Below, one piece after another: positions 39,101-51,900 of a stretch of 64,000 nt of DNA. The position numbers were made by a program, and so were the translations under genes. The notes below the pieces were generated by a model, which saw only the letters and a program-made list of their open reading frames with translations, did not search any database and was not told the origin of the DNA. How positions within the stretch are numbered: position 1 is the stretch's first letter; each line of letters begins with the position of its first letter. Source of the stretch: Sphagnum compactum (taxonomy: Eukaryota > Bryophyta > Sphagnopsida > Sphagnales); the NCBI GenBank assembly GCA_965153455.1, contig OZ234502.1, positions 8,649,495 through 8,713,494 of the forward strand. The letters run 5' to 3'.

Positions 39101-40625
39101 GTGAAAATTTTAAAAATAAATAATACAAACTTTGTTTCACAATAATATAATGAAACATGTTTATGGGTAGTATTTTAAAAAAAATAGTTCAACTTATAAA
39201 TCATGGAATCAAAAGTATTTTCCCTTAATAATCAATTTGGTTTTGCCACATTGAAAGTTTTTTTTCTCCAATTTTGGCAAGCAAGTGGACTAGCAACCAT
39301 CCACAACATTAATGAATCAAATATGGCTAGATGTCAAGTAAGAAGGTAATTTTTTTTGAGAAACTTGCAAGTTGTTATGGTGACCCTGACAACTTTAGAA
39401 TTTTTTTTCCTCATTATGTGTCAACTTGGGCCCATTTTTCAAAAGAAAACCCTTTATAAGGACCTTTTGCAACTCCTTTCTTTTTCACACCAAATTGTGA
39501 AAATTTGCCTTAACAAAAAACATTGACCACATCATCATGACTAGCTAACCCATTGCCTTCTATGGACTCATCTAAAGGAGCACAATTGGCCTCTTATATA
39601 GTGTAATTGCACACATGGTTTGGTGTATGGAAATTTAGAAAGCTTAATATGGGTGTTGCATGTGCATCTACTTTCTATCTATGCTTTAATGGACATACTA
39701 AAAAGAAGCAAGGCAACAATTACTTTCATTTTAAACCTTGGGTTGATATTTTTTTTTTTTTATGGTAGAAGATGGGCATTAGTTGGTTTCAAAACAAGAA
39801 AACTCTTTGTTGTTTTTGATTAATAATACCAATATTTGAAGGCACTAGAAACAATAGTAATGGGCATATACCCTCCTAGGGGTTTGATTTTTCGCATGTT
39901 TGGTCTGTTTCTTCATTTCTTTTTTAAAATCCAAAGCTAACTATCTTTTTTTTTTTGGATTGTTTCTTCTTACAACTAGTGGGTAAAACATTTATTTATT
40001 TATTTTTATCTATTCAACAATTTCTATTTGGTTCAATGTAGTAATTTTTGAGTCTCCAAATATGCTTATTTATAGTCCTTCATTTTGACATCTATAGATT
40101 CTTCTTTTATTATTAAATCTTAACATTGTTGCATCAAAAATTAAAATCTCTAAGAAACTTTTGAGTTCATTTAGAGCACACTTGCAAGTAGGTTGGACAT
40201 GTTTGGAATAATTGAATGGAGTGAATGATTTGTTGAAGAATTGAAATGAACTTGGTGTATTGGAATTGAAATTGTGATGCTTTTAGTTTGGTGGGAAATG
40301 CAAGGTGTAGGAATCTCTTTGGTAATTCTTAAATTGCTCATAAATTTTGAGGTAGTATCCCTACAAATATGTACAATGTGTCTTTTGAATTTTAGGTTGG
40401 AATGCTTTAGGTATGAATGTGCATTGTAAATTAGTTAGGGTTTTAAAACATTTATGGTGTTGGTGTATCACTTCCTTCTCCTCCCATCACCAAATAATTA
40501 TGTCACATAATGAGTTGTAAAAAATGCCTTAAATCACATCTTTAAATAAACATTTAAAACCCCATGAATTTGGATTTTTGGATATTTGTGTTCTTTTGTG
40601 TGCATTGGATTGTGACAAGTATAAA
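36131..40625. other. AT-rich spacer
   Basis: No supported gene. It contains a G run near 36770-36790, partial inverted words around 37069-37270 (AGAACCACCA with TGGTGGTTCT) and many poly-T/poly-A runs. Confidence 0.45.
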
Positions 40626-41031
40626 CCATCACCAAACACTACCCTCAGATAACAAGCTTTAAAATTTGTAAAATTTCCTTAAATCATAGATTTTACCAAT
40701 AGTAAAAGTCATGGATGCATAGGGATATTTCCAAATTTGTGTGCATATGTGTGCATTGGAATATGGAGACTCTGTTTACCTATCACCAAACACTTTATGT
40801 ACATAAATGTGTGCTTCTATTTAACAATTATTATATAACACACCCATGACCAAACATGTTTACAATATCATTAGTTGGAACCTTGAGAAATTCCAAAACA
40901 AATTTCTATTAGAGTGTGTTTGGTCATAGGGTGTGACATTGTTTTGACAATTGGTAAGTGTTTGGTGAGTTGATCAATGACCAATTGTGAACTATGAAGG
41001 TGTTTCGTAATGGGTGTGTGTTTGGTGATGG
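40626..41031. mobile_element. Small TIR element (MITE candidate)
   Basis: CCATCACCAAACAC at 40626-40639 and GTGTTTGGTGATGG at 41018-41031 are perfect 14-bp inverted repeats about 406 bp apart. Diverged inner echoes occur at about 40781 (ATCACCAAACAC), 40845 (CCATGACCAAACA) and 40915 (TGTGTTTGGTCATAGG), so elements may be nested. The interior is AT-rich and non-coding. No clear target duplication is seen. Confidence 0.5.
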
Positions 41032-41558
41032 ACATTTTCACCTACCCTAGTAAGAAATTATAAAAACAAGTTACATGTTTCCAACAAATGATATTTCAAT
41101 TAATATCTTTAACTTTAGATTTTAATTCAAGAAAATGAGTAATTACAAAGGTGTTTCTAGGAAATGAAATCAATTTTCCAAGAAAAGAATAAAATGTTTT
41201 GGGACTATTTTTTTCAATGGTCCATGAATGAATGTCTAGGATTAAAAAAAAGATTAAGCCCTTTCCATTTATGCAATTTAATTTTTGAATTTACAAAACA
41301 ACTTAATGCATTAATTACATTGATGGATGATTGTGGTTTGCTAAGAAGACACATCATTTTCAATTTTAAACAATAACCCAAACATCCAAACAAAAAATTC
41401 AATATATTTAGATATAAATTAGTTGCTATATAAAATAAATAAGGATTGTTATTTAAATTTTATTTCCATAACACAACATATTAGGGAAAAAATTCAACCA
41501 TTGTAATATTTTAATTATTACACCATTTTAATATTTAAATGTTTTAGCAAGGAAAAAC

Positions 41559-43453
41559 CACTACAAGAAATCACGACTTTTTAGAAGGTCAATTTGATTG
41601 AAATGTCCACATTGACCAAAAGGCATGTCCATTTTGACTAAAGGTTTGGGGCATGAAAAACACATGTTACATTTGATTAATACATTTGATTAAAGTGACT
41701 TATTTGACCAAGTGTCAAGCCCAAGATTTGGTCAAAATGAACAAACGTCCATCAAATTAGCCGTGGCTTAGTTAAACTGGCCATAATGAATGGATAGGGT
41801 TTAGTTAAATTGACCATTATGATTTGACATTTAGTCAAATGAGCTGAATTCATTTGATGACTTCATTTACTTGTTTAGCCTAAGCTACCTACCTAACCTA
41901 ACATACTTAATAGGTTAGGCTAAGTTTAAACTATTTAACTAACCTAGCATAATTAATAGGTTAATAATTTATTTGCTAAATAACTTAACCTAGACCTACC
42001 CAGTAGGTTACTTAGGATGTAGCCTAGGACTGCTAAGTAACCTATAACTAGGTATTGTAAGCTTTCTAGGTAGGTATCCTAGGTGGCCTAAGCTTATTAA
42101 GTAGACCCATTAGCCATGTAGGTAGCCTATTAGTTTATGCCTATTATAAGTACGTAACCTAAGCATACTAAGTATAAAATAACATAGGCCATCTAAGTAT
42201 AATAAGTAGGTAGCCTATCATATTAGCTAAATAAGTAGCCTAAGCCACATAGACCTACTATGTAGTTAGCCTAACCTAGGTTGTTGAGGTCTACTTGGTA
42301 GTTACGCACATAACATAGGCCACCTAGGCTTACAAGGTAGGTAGCTTAACCTAAGCCACTTAAGCCTATTAGGTATGTAACCTAGTTTAAGCCACTTAAG
42401 TTTACAAGGTAGGTAACATAACCTAAGCCACTTAAGCAACATGGGCTTGTAAGGTAGGTATGTAGTTAACCTAGGCTAGGCCACCTAGGCTATTAGCTAG
42501 GTAGCCTAGCTTATTATGTAGGTAGTTTAAATGTAGACCTATTTAATAAGCTAGGTTACCTACATAGTATGTGTAAGTTATATTTATTAATAGGCTAGTA
42601 GGCACCTACATAGCCTATTAAATAACATTTAAAGCATAAGTAGCTTACTAGATAGGTATAAACATAGACTTCATAGGTACCTATAAGGCCTAGTAAACTA
42701 TAACCTACAAGTTATTTAAGTACATGCATTTATTAATAAGTACCTCCTACTTACTTAGGCTAACCTACCTACAACTTATATATTTATGTAAATAATACAT
42801 TAAAAAATTCAAGTTCATTTAGTGCAATTTATTGAAAATAATTCATGGAAGTTGATTACAATATGCTGGTCCAAAATCATGTTCATTATAATTATGTTGT
42901 CCAAAAATATCATTTTATGGGGTGGTGGTGCAATGTTAAAGACTTGACTCCTCAATATGGAGGCGAGGAGTTCAAGTCCCCACACTTGTAACTATGCTAC
43001 CTTGGCTACTTAAGTGACCAAATTACGTAGCTTAGGTTGCAAAGCTTACTAAACCATCTAGTTTAGGCTACTTGGCCTAGCTTAGGGGGCTTGGTTTAAC
43101 CTATGCTTAAGACATTAACCTAGTAAGTAAATAAATAAAATTTTGGCATTAATTATTAGGTTTATTAATTAAATAGGTAGGTAGGTAAAGTAATTAATTA
43201 ATTAATATTTTCATATTAATTTAAAATAAAAAATAAAAAAATAAAAATTTATGGTTGCTACCCAAATTATATTATTGTCATAATGGTTCAATAAAAAAAA
43301 ACCAATCAAAAAGACCTAATCAAAATGGTTGAGTCAAATTGATTTGTCCAAAATGGCACTATGGTCAAGTTGGACATGGGGGCAAAAAAATCATATGGGG
43401 GGGAAGTTTTTTGACCGAAATTGCAGTTGAAAAAACCATGATTTCTTATAGTG
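41559..43453. mobile_element. Non-autonomous CACTA-like element, ~1.9 kb
   Basis: The left end reads CACTACAAGAAATCACG and the right end, reverse-complemented, reads CACTATAAGAAATCATG. This is the classic CACTA (En/Spm) terminal motif, with about 21 of 25 terminal bases matching. The flanking 3-mers are AAC and AAG, close to but not an exact 3-bp target duplication. Subterminal TTGAC(C/T) and GGTCAA words recur in both orientations near both ends, as CACTA elements often show. The core (about 41880-42780) is a TAGG/CCTA-rich field. There is no transposase frame. Confidence 0.75.
42919..42987 (+). repeat. tRNA-derived SINE-like segment inside the CACTA element
   Basis: GGGGTGGTGGTGCAATG, TTAAAGACTTGACTCC and GGAGTTCAAGTCCCC have the layout of a tRNA with A-box (TGGTGCAATG) and B-box (AGTTCAAGTCC). 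A five-pair T-stem with one mismatch can be drawn (GAGGA/TCCCC), but the acceptor stem does not pair. It looks like the head of a tRNA-derived SINE or a tRNA relic, not a working tRNA gene. Confidence 0.45.
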
Positions 43454-45676
43454 AAGTATAATGGAACCATGTTTTATGATGTTTCAATGGCCCTTTTTGA
43501 AGCCATATGTGAAACCATTGCCATTTCATAGATGCTTGTAGGTTACATCTTGCATATTTGGCAACATGTCATTGGATGTCAACTCCCTAATTATATCATG
43601 TATCTAATTACCTTTTGACATTTTCATACTTCTTTAACAACTTTGAACATGTTCGTCATTATTGGTTGGATGAACCAAGTGTAGCTCATCTTCTATCCCA
43701 TAACCATATGTGGAATGTTCCCAAACAATCAACTATCTTTCATAATTGGCAAGAAGGCATTGGTTATTATGAATAATTGACGCACCCTTAACATCAACCC
43801 TATTCACAATAAAATTAACATGCCTTGACTATTTGAATTATTGTTGAGACTATTTGAGGTAACTAACACCTTCTTGTTAGTTACCTTGTCCATCTTGTAA
43901 AACCATATAAAATAATGTAAACAAACAAATGAACACAACACACCATAACATATGTAATATTTCATTTCCTCTTTTTTCTTCTTTATTTCTAAGGTTAAAA
44001 CAACAACTATGGAAGTGCAGTAGATTCAACAAAGAAAGAAGAGAAAAAAAAAGAAATGAGAAAATGGCACACATGAGGAAAAAAGAGAGGGTTAGGTATG
44101 AAGGAATTATAATTTGCAAAATTTCTTTCATTGTGATCTTGTAGGCTCCCTGTGTTTCTCCCCCTTGTTTAAAAGTTGTTCGCAAATGTCCTACAACTTT
44201 TTGCAATATTGAAAACTTCAACAACAACCTCTTTTTAACAAGCTTTTTGCTTGTTATTCTTTACCTTCTTTGCCTTGTTGCACTCCCTTTTCTTGGAGTT
44301 GTTTTTTAAAATAGGGTTTAAGATGAGTTCTCTCATGTTACTTCTCTTCATTTACAATTTTTGTAAATTTAAGTGATGATGTCACGATCATTTTGCAATT
44401 TTTAGCATTGGGTGTTGTTACAAACTTTATTAGTGACTTGTTCTAGATGAGCGCCCCCTTGATTTCTTATTTTTTATTGCGGTATTACCTTGTGGTTATT
44501 AAGATATTACATATTTTTTTGAGAAATGAAACAATTTTCAAACATATTTTTAAAGAGTTAGTCCCAATAGATAGGTAATTATTGAGCACTTTCCATTTCA
44601 TTTTTATTTTGGCCTAACTTTGTATACAAGTACAATATGCAAAATTTTCTAGCTTTGGATGTGTGAATTCATATCCATATGCACTAGGATTTACTAGTGT
44701 TGGATGTGTGGCTTCATCTCCATAGTTGCTTGCCACAAGCAATTCTTTGCCACATTTTGACAATGAAAAACTTGTTGAGTTCATTGAAAATATATTAAAG
44801 TTGTTGGTAAAGTCACACTATTTTTGGACTCTTGTTTGACCTTCAAATTCTTGGCCCATCCCCCCATTGAAGTGGGAACTCGATTAGTGAGCTCAACAAT
44901 ATTTTTCACCTTGAGAGTGCTGGGTTAGGTTTTATTCTCCTTCTCAATTGATTAATTCTTGTTCTAAATCAGCTCTTCCACATGTAAACCTAATGGATAG
45001 GCATTCCCAATTATGTACATATACGATTTACATATATCATATATCATATAAGACCTAACAACTATTAACACTAGGGGATGGTTAGGGTTTGGCCAATCCT
45101 GGCTTCTAGTTTGTCCTTGGCCCCGGGGCTTGTCTCTTTGGGTTGGAATTTGGCCAAACCTTGCAACCCAAGGTTCTTGTACCTTGATTGCTCTCTAGTG
45201 CATTATGTATCTTCCCACCCTGATTTTGCTTACCTATAATTCTCCTCTATAAATGGCTATTTAATGAACCTTTGGTGGCGATTGATTCATGGTTATGTAT
45301 CAACCTCACTAGCCTACAATATACTTGTTGGAAGTTGGAAACTTGGAGGAGAAGAGGTGTTGGGGAAGGAAAATTATGTGGGAAAGGAGACACCATACTT
45401 GTACACATTTTTGAGAGGAAGCCACAAAACACATGTTTCACAAGCTTGGATTGCATTAGGATGTCAGCTTTTTCTGTTTTGCATTTGTTTTGGCAACACT
45501 TTCAATCATAAGAAAGGTACCTGAGGAATCCAAAACACTCAATCAGCTTGAAACCCATTGCTGCCATTTGGGCTTGAGGTCAATTTGGGTGAGCTCCTCA
45601 ATGATGATATTATACCTAGTGCATCCATAATGCATGTCTCAAAAAGGCTCACCTAACAATGGTGCTTTTGTTCCTT

Positions 45677-45707
<31 letters not shown>

Positions 45708-48385
45708 TTTGGGTCTTGGAAACCAATACCCTACCCTAAGGTTGGTTTCATCATTGAATAATCCTCAAAACAAAGAGTGAAATGAATTTTTGTGCAAATA
45801 TGAAGTTGCCATGTTGAAAATCATCATAATAATTATCATCGGCTACACTCCGAATAATTTCACTACTCATTGTGACAATATCATAATCGATCATGGAAAA
45901 TTCAATAATTTCAAATTTTAAATCTGAATTATTTTTTGAAGGGCAAAAAAATAAAAATAAAAATCATTTTGTCGATGTGGGAAACTGACCCTCGGCTATG
46001 GTAGACTCTTGAATCTTCAATTCTTGAAGATACAAAAGGGTCCTAATTTCTAGGATGTTTAGCATTGGGTGTTGAGGCCCATGAACCCTTTCAGCATGGG
46101 ACTTGTATGTACACATACAGGGTTTGTGATAGGTGGCCAAGAGTTAAATTAGTGCTCATCAAATGTAAAATGCAAAGGTTGATATTAATAATTTAAATTG
46201 GGTTTGTGAATCCCAAATACTTTTAAATATTTCTATTTTGTTTAGGGTTTAGGGTTTCATGCTTACTACTTACTCCATTTCTTTCTTGGCACTCAAAATT
46301 GAATCAATATCAATTGGGTTCATGCATGGCCAATGGGTTTCGAGTTCTAGCTTTTTTAGTAATAACCATACAATTTTTTGGCTTTTGGTCTCCGAATACA
46401 AACTCTATTACTTACAAGGAGTATGCATAAGGGGTATGCATAATATCCCTTCTCTTTTCGAGGAGGGATATTCAAGCATATAATATACCCTTCAAATCCA
46501 AGGGGCAATTATTTCTCCAAGTGCTTTTATAACTCCTAAATTTGAACATTAGACTAGACAAGTGTAGCATTTGCACTTAGCCCAAGTTTGAATTGGTTAT
46601 TCAACTAAAATTTCTCTTCAAAAATAATTTTAATAATTTAATTTAATTTAATTTTTGATGACAAAAACTACCTATGATTCAATATCTCCCGCACCTTAGG
46701 TCTACAAAATTTCCAAATTAACCTTCATATAAATTCTACTCATTGATTGAGGGCAAGTTTTCAACAATATCAAGAGCGCACTCAAATTTTTCCCTATATA
46801 ATTTTTTATTTTTGAATTAATTTTAATTTTCAGGGAAAGAAATTGTTCGATATATTCCACTAACTTTTCCATCATCATTAGGTCAAAACATTATGAAACC
46901 AACTCGGTACACACCACTACTCATCGAGGAGGGGCTTTCCAAGGGTACCAAGAGCATGGCAAGAAGCATGGATGGTGATTTGGGAGATGTCAACATGACA
47001 AAAACAAACAAAATAGACAAAACAAACAAAACTCTCTTCCTTCATGGATAGATGGGAGGAAAGGTCATCGATAGATTGATACCCATTGTTCATACCCGTG
47101 TTAATACCAAGCATGCACGGATATACCCGACCAACACTAGTACTACAATTCCTAATAGGTGCTCTGCTTGGGCTAGTAGCAATGTTTTATTTGACAATTT
47201 GTTTTTTTTTAAACCCAAAAAATTGAAAAATGTTCTGGAGATTTTTCTTTTTAAAAGTGTAAATTGCTAATTTTTAATATCACAATTAAAATAAAAATAA
47301 TTTAAAAAAAAAAAAAAAAACACCCCTGCTGGATGGATATCTTTTTTTGAAAATTTTGGTGCATACTAGACCCATATACCAGGTTCATTCATGTTGAAAC
47401 AAATAATAAATTATTTTTGGAAATTAAGGTTTTTCCGGTCAAAAAAATTTATATATTGAATTTTGGTTTTATTTTTTGGAATTTACAAAAATAAAAATTC
47501 TAAAGTTGTCAAATTTTTTATGTTTGGTTTTTTGAGTGTGTAGTGAGAATTTCAAAAGGATGATTAAATGTTTATATTTTGTATTCCATTTTTTGTAGCC
47601 AGATTTAGTTAAATCTTCCTAGGGATGATTGCCACTTTTTTTTTTACATCTTCGTATTGGTGATAGCCACTTTTGGCTCATTTCCTTAAGGAAAAAACAC
47701 TAGTCATGTGGGGCTGTGAAACTTGAACATTGATAGAATGCTTTGTACAACAATGTTAATTCTTTTCTTGGAATTTTAAACTTTTTTTTTTTTTTTCGGG
47801 TAATATAAATTTTCAACATTTTTTGCTTTTTTATCCTGATATTTTCCCAAAAAATTATTGAAATTAATCAAATCCACAGTAGTAGAATAACAAAATTTTC
47901 TGAAATTTCCCAAATTGTTTTGTTGAAAAAAAAAAACCTTTTCGGGGAAAAAAATAACAACAATTCTAATTATAATCCTTACAACAAAGATTCAGTGCCC
48001 AAAGTCTTTATCTTAGTTTTTAAAATAAATAAATTATATATATATAGAGATGGAAAGAACATTTTAAAAATTGAATTTCAGATTGAAGCATCAATTTGAT
48101 TACCGCCCTTCGATTTGATTTGAACCATTACTGAATTTGTTTTTGCCATTAGTTAAATAATTACAATACCCTAGTACCTTGGAAGCTTCAACAATAATTA
48201 TATTTAATTTGTAGGAAATGTTGAAAATTTCAAATATATATATTATTTTTATTTTTATTTTATTTTTCAAATATCAAAAAATTTGGGAAGGAAAAATAGA
48301 GAATCTTTTTGGGAATATTCTCTTCCATCAACAATGGTAGCAAAGAAGAACCTACCCAATGTTTTCCTTAGGAATTTTTGTTAGT
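43454..48385. other. AT-rich spacer
   Basis: No supported gene. It holds a CT microsatellite (about 45678-45708), two TTTAGGG units (about 46243-46256), long poly-A/poly-T runs near 47300 and 47800, and a diverged piece of the palindromic-core repeat at about 47595-47690 (GTAGCCAGATTTAGTTAAATC). Confidence 0.45.
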
Positions 48386-48560
48386 AGCCAAAGGGGCGAT
48401 CATCCATAGGAAGATGTAGCCAAAGTAGCAATTATCCGTAACAAGATCTAGCCAAATCTGGCTATAAACCAAAAAATAAAGTATAACTCTTTAATCATCC
48501 TTCTATATTTTTGGCTACACACTGAAAAATCAAATGTAAGAATCTGGTGATTTTAGGCTT
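48386..48560. repeat. Dispersed palindromic-core repeat, long copy 2
   Basis: TAGCCAAAGGGGCGATCATC is followed by CATAGGAAGATGTAGCCAAA, the palindrome TAGCCAAATCTGGCTA, then CATCCTTCTATATTTTTGGC with TAC and AATCTGGTGATTTTA. It is the clearest family member, and its core TAGCCA/TGGCTA is intact. Confidence 0.7.
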
Positions 48561-48938
48561 TTTTTTTTTTTTTTTCCCCCCACACTTTTAGTGCGACTGA
48601 AAACCTCCAAAATTGTTTCTTTTTTTCAACTTTTTTTTTTTGTTTTTTTTTTAATTTCACTTTTGGGAGAAATTTCAGCAGTAAAATTAACACAGGGTCA
48701 CCCAACTAGGCTCACTTGGGATCTCTTTGGAGAGACCCCTTTGGATGAACAGTAATAATGCTTTGAACAATTTGAATTGTCCATCATCCATGAACACACA
48801 CTTACATTAAGCTCAAGGCTAGTCTATTGGACACCAATGTTTTTTTTTTGTTTTTTTTTTTTTCGGGGCAATTTCTTTTCCAAAACTATTAAAAAATATG
48901 GCAAATATCCCCTAAAAAAATTCCAATTTCATAGCTAT

Positions 48939-48990
48939 TCTATAGCCAAAGATGGCTAAATCTCCTTGTGGATGCTTGCTAGTGTGGCAA
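48939..48990. repeat. Dispersed palindromic-core repeat, short copy
   Basis: TAGCCAAAGATGGCTAAATC is followed by TCCTTGTGGATGCTTGCTAG and GTGGCAAAC. This nearly repeats the copy at 6836-6892 and holds a TAGCCA/TGGCTA inverted pair. Confidence 0.6.
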
Positions 48991-51900
48991 ACACCTCAAA
49001 ATTGAAGGGGGGCAAGCCAAAAAAAAAAAAAAAGGAAAAAACAAAGAAAAAAAAGTGGTCCTATGGAAGTTGGCCACATGGCCAATGTATATGACCACAA
49101 GACAAAAAAAGGGGGAACAAATTATTGGCACCCAACTATGGATGGGGTTTATGGGCTCGTTGGAGAATAAAACCACACACCTACTACTTCTACTAGTGGC
49201 TCATGACCATGCTTTGCTTTTCACATATACGCCAAACTATGAGTGCTTCTAAATGGTACTACACACACTTTCAAGAGCTTCTTCAAAAAGAAACAATGGC
49301 TTAAATTACACGACATTCCCACTTGCATTTCAAGTTTGATGAACTCAAGCTCTATATTGAAGTCGTACAAAGTCTTACTAAAAGATACCCACCACATCCA
49401 ATTTCATAAATGTTGGCGAGACCCACCTTGTGTTTTTTTTTCTCTCTTGCGTAGTGGTGGCGCTTTGGTCTCTCTACTACAATCGATCGCACTTGCATCC
49501 AATTCAAAAGATTGGGTGCTCGTTTGGTATGACATAAAAATGCTTGGTAGGAAGAGAAAGTACTTTCCTTTTTAGTTTTAAGTGTAGTGTCGGTGGCTAT
49601 CAAGAAAGCATAGAACATCTTTCTAAAGTTGAACACAAACAAACCATATGTAAAGAAATTTATTTTCCGCACATTTGGGGAGGGGGGCCATAGGGGATGA
49701 TGAGGCCTTGTGATTTGGAGGTTGAAGGGAGCAAGCAACAAAATGTGACACAATCACATAAGGTCCATGCAATGGAACAAAAGCAAAGAAAAGAAAAGAA
49801 AAGAGTATGTTTGATTGATTACTCATGCCATGCCAACAACATATAAGACAAATTCCCACACCCAAAAAACTTTTAAAAATAAAAAAATTGTTATTGACCA
49901 ACTCATAATAATATCTCGACTCTCTTGACTCTTAGAACCATTCATAAAAATATGTACATTGCAAAACATAGGCCCCTTGAATCCACGTGTAGTAGGGCCC
50001 CGTTCAACAATGCAACAATCATGAGAGTTGGGAAAAAATAGGCTTGAATCTCGACCTTGTGTTGAATATTGAAGTTCTTGGAACAAGGTTTCGTTCATGA
50101 GCAAAAACCTAAACCCAAAACAAAAATTTGATCATATTGCAACATGAAGAACTTATGTGATATTAGAACATGGAATTCACTAGTTTTTTTGCAATTTTGA
50201 AGCTACTACTACTATAGGTGATCGGGTACACGTTTGGTTAGTGATTTCCTATTGTGATTGATTTTGATAGGCTAATGTAGGAGGATCTACACACTATCTG
50301 AACTACGCTTTCTTTTTGAGCGAATGAATGTCGGAGGCGCCATTGGCACCTACAAAAAAAAGAAACAAAGGTGCGAAGGCAAAAGTGTCGACAATTAGAA
50401 CCAACAAAGACTAGACATTCTTTTGGTTTCATTTGATTGATTGTTGTCCAATTGCCTCCTCCTTTTACCCTAATAAGAATTCTCACGGTTGATGGAAAAA
50501 GGTGGATTTTTTTTGGCCCGTATAAAATGGGTCCCCATCGAAGCCGACCAAAAATTGAATCGCTTTAGGGTTATGCTCCCCTGTTTATCGCATTTGTGCC
50601 ATGTGAAGAAGGGTCATCAAAAGCATTCTTGTGGTGATATTATCCTTATGATCTCTCTCTTTTGTGATTGCATGTATTATTCGTTATGAAGTCGTTTCAT
50701 GTAAGTATCATATCACCCAATTGTTGTTATATTTCAGAACTCTCTTTGTTTCAAGCGGTTTGTTTGTGTGGCCCTCTTTCCACAAAAGATGTTTGTGATG
50801 TTTGTGATCACAACACACACTTTTCACAACAACAAAAGCATTATTAATCCCCCGGTGGTGATTGATGCTCATGAGTTTGGTATGTATCTAGAGAAAAGCT
50901 AATGTCGGTCTTGGATTCTTCTTGTGGATTGGTCGCCAATGAGAGAGAGACATGGGCAAATTGCTTCAACTTGAAACCATCATCATGTACAAATGTTTTT
51001 TTTCTGACAAAAATTGTTGTCTGAAGGACAAAAAAATTAGGAATGATTTGTGAAATTAATAAAAAGTCATGTAAACTTGAATAATTTTTTTCTTTTTAAA
51101 AAAAATTGGGTTAAAAATTCTCCAAAAAATTCATATCATGAAATTGAATTTTTATTTTATTTTTACAGTGAATGGATTCTTCTTGGACTCGGAAATGCAT
51201 ATACGCTGCACTTGGTGGACGAGACGGGTGTTGGTCTGGGTATCAACATTTGAACATACCAGCCTGGTCATGGCATTGGGTGCAAGACTGACCTTGTGTT
51301 TGGGTATGAGGCAGGTGTAGATGTAGAGACTAGATACCCGATGTATTTTAAATTGGAATAAGATACATGATATTAACTCGGCTCAAACCATCCTAGTAGG
51401 CGTCTGTGATACCACTGTTGATACCCGGCACAACGCGGGCCTATAGACCGGTCCAACACTTGTGCACCATGTTCGACAAATTGTTATCTGGAACTTGGAG
51501 AGATGATTTGGGATGGCCACAAACCATTCATTCATCCATGTCTATCATTCATCCATGTCTATCTTCCGGGAGTGTTGAAAACTAGGGTAGTTCCTTCATG
51601 TTCCCATAATTAATTTTTTATAAAAAAATTTGTTTATTTAAAATTAATTTTCAATTAGGATTCAACAAGTTAATATTCTAGTAGGTGACACAAAGAAGTA
51701 AGTTTGCAATCCAAAAGAGTATGCACAACTCAAGCACATTATCTTGGATTGCATTATCCATCTATGTGATTCAATAGTAATTGGTTATGAGTGAAATAAT
51801 TGTGTATACAATAACATACCATTTGGGTTGCAATTGACAAATTAATGTTTTGCACAAATTTGGAAATTTCATTCCATTTATTCATGCTTATTTGGCTAAT

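Noticed and set aside
42919-42987. Functional tRNA gene
   Set aside because: The acceptor stem does not pair and the T-stem has a mismatch, so only a SINE-like or relic reading is kept.
46240-46258. Interstitial telomere or telo-box
   Set aside because: Only two TTTAGGG units and no gene start nearby; short telomere-like words are scattered through the spacers.
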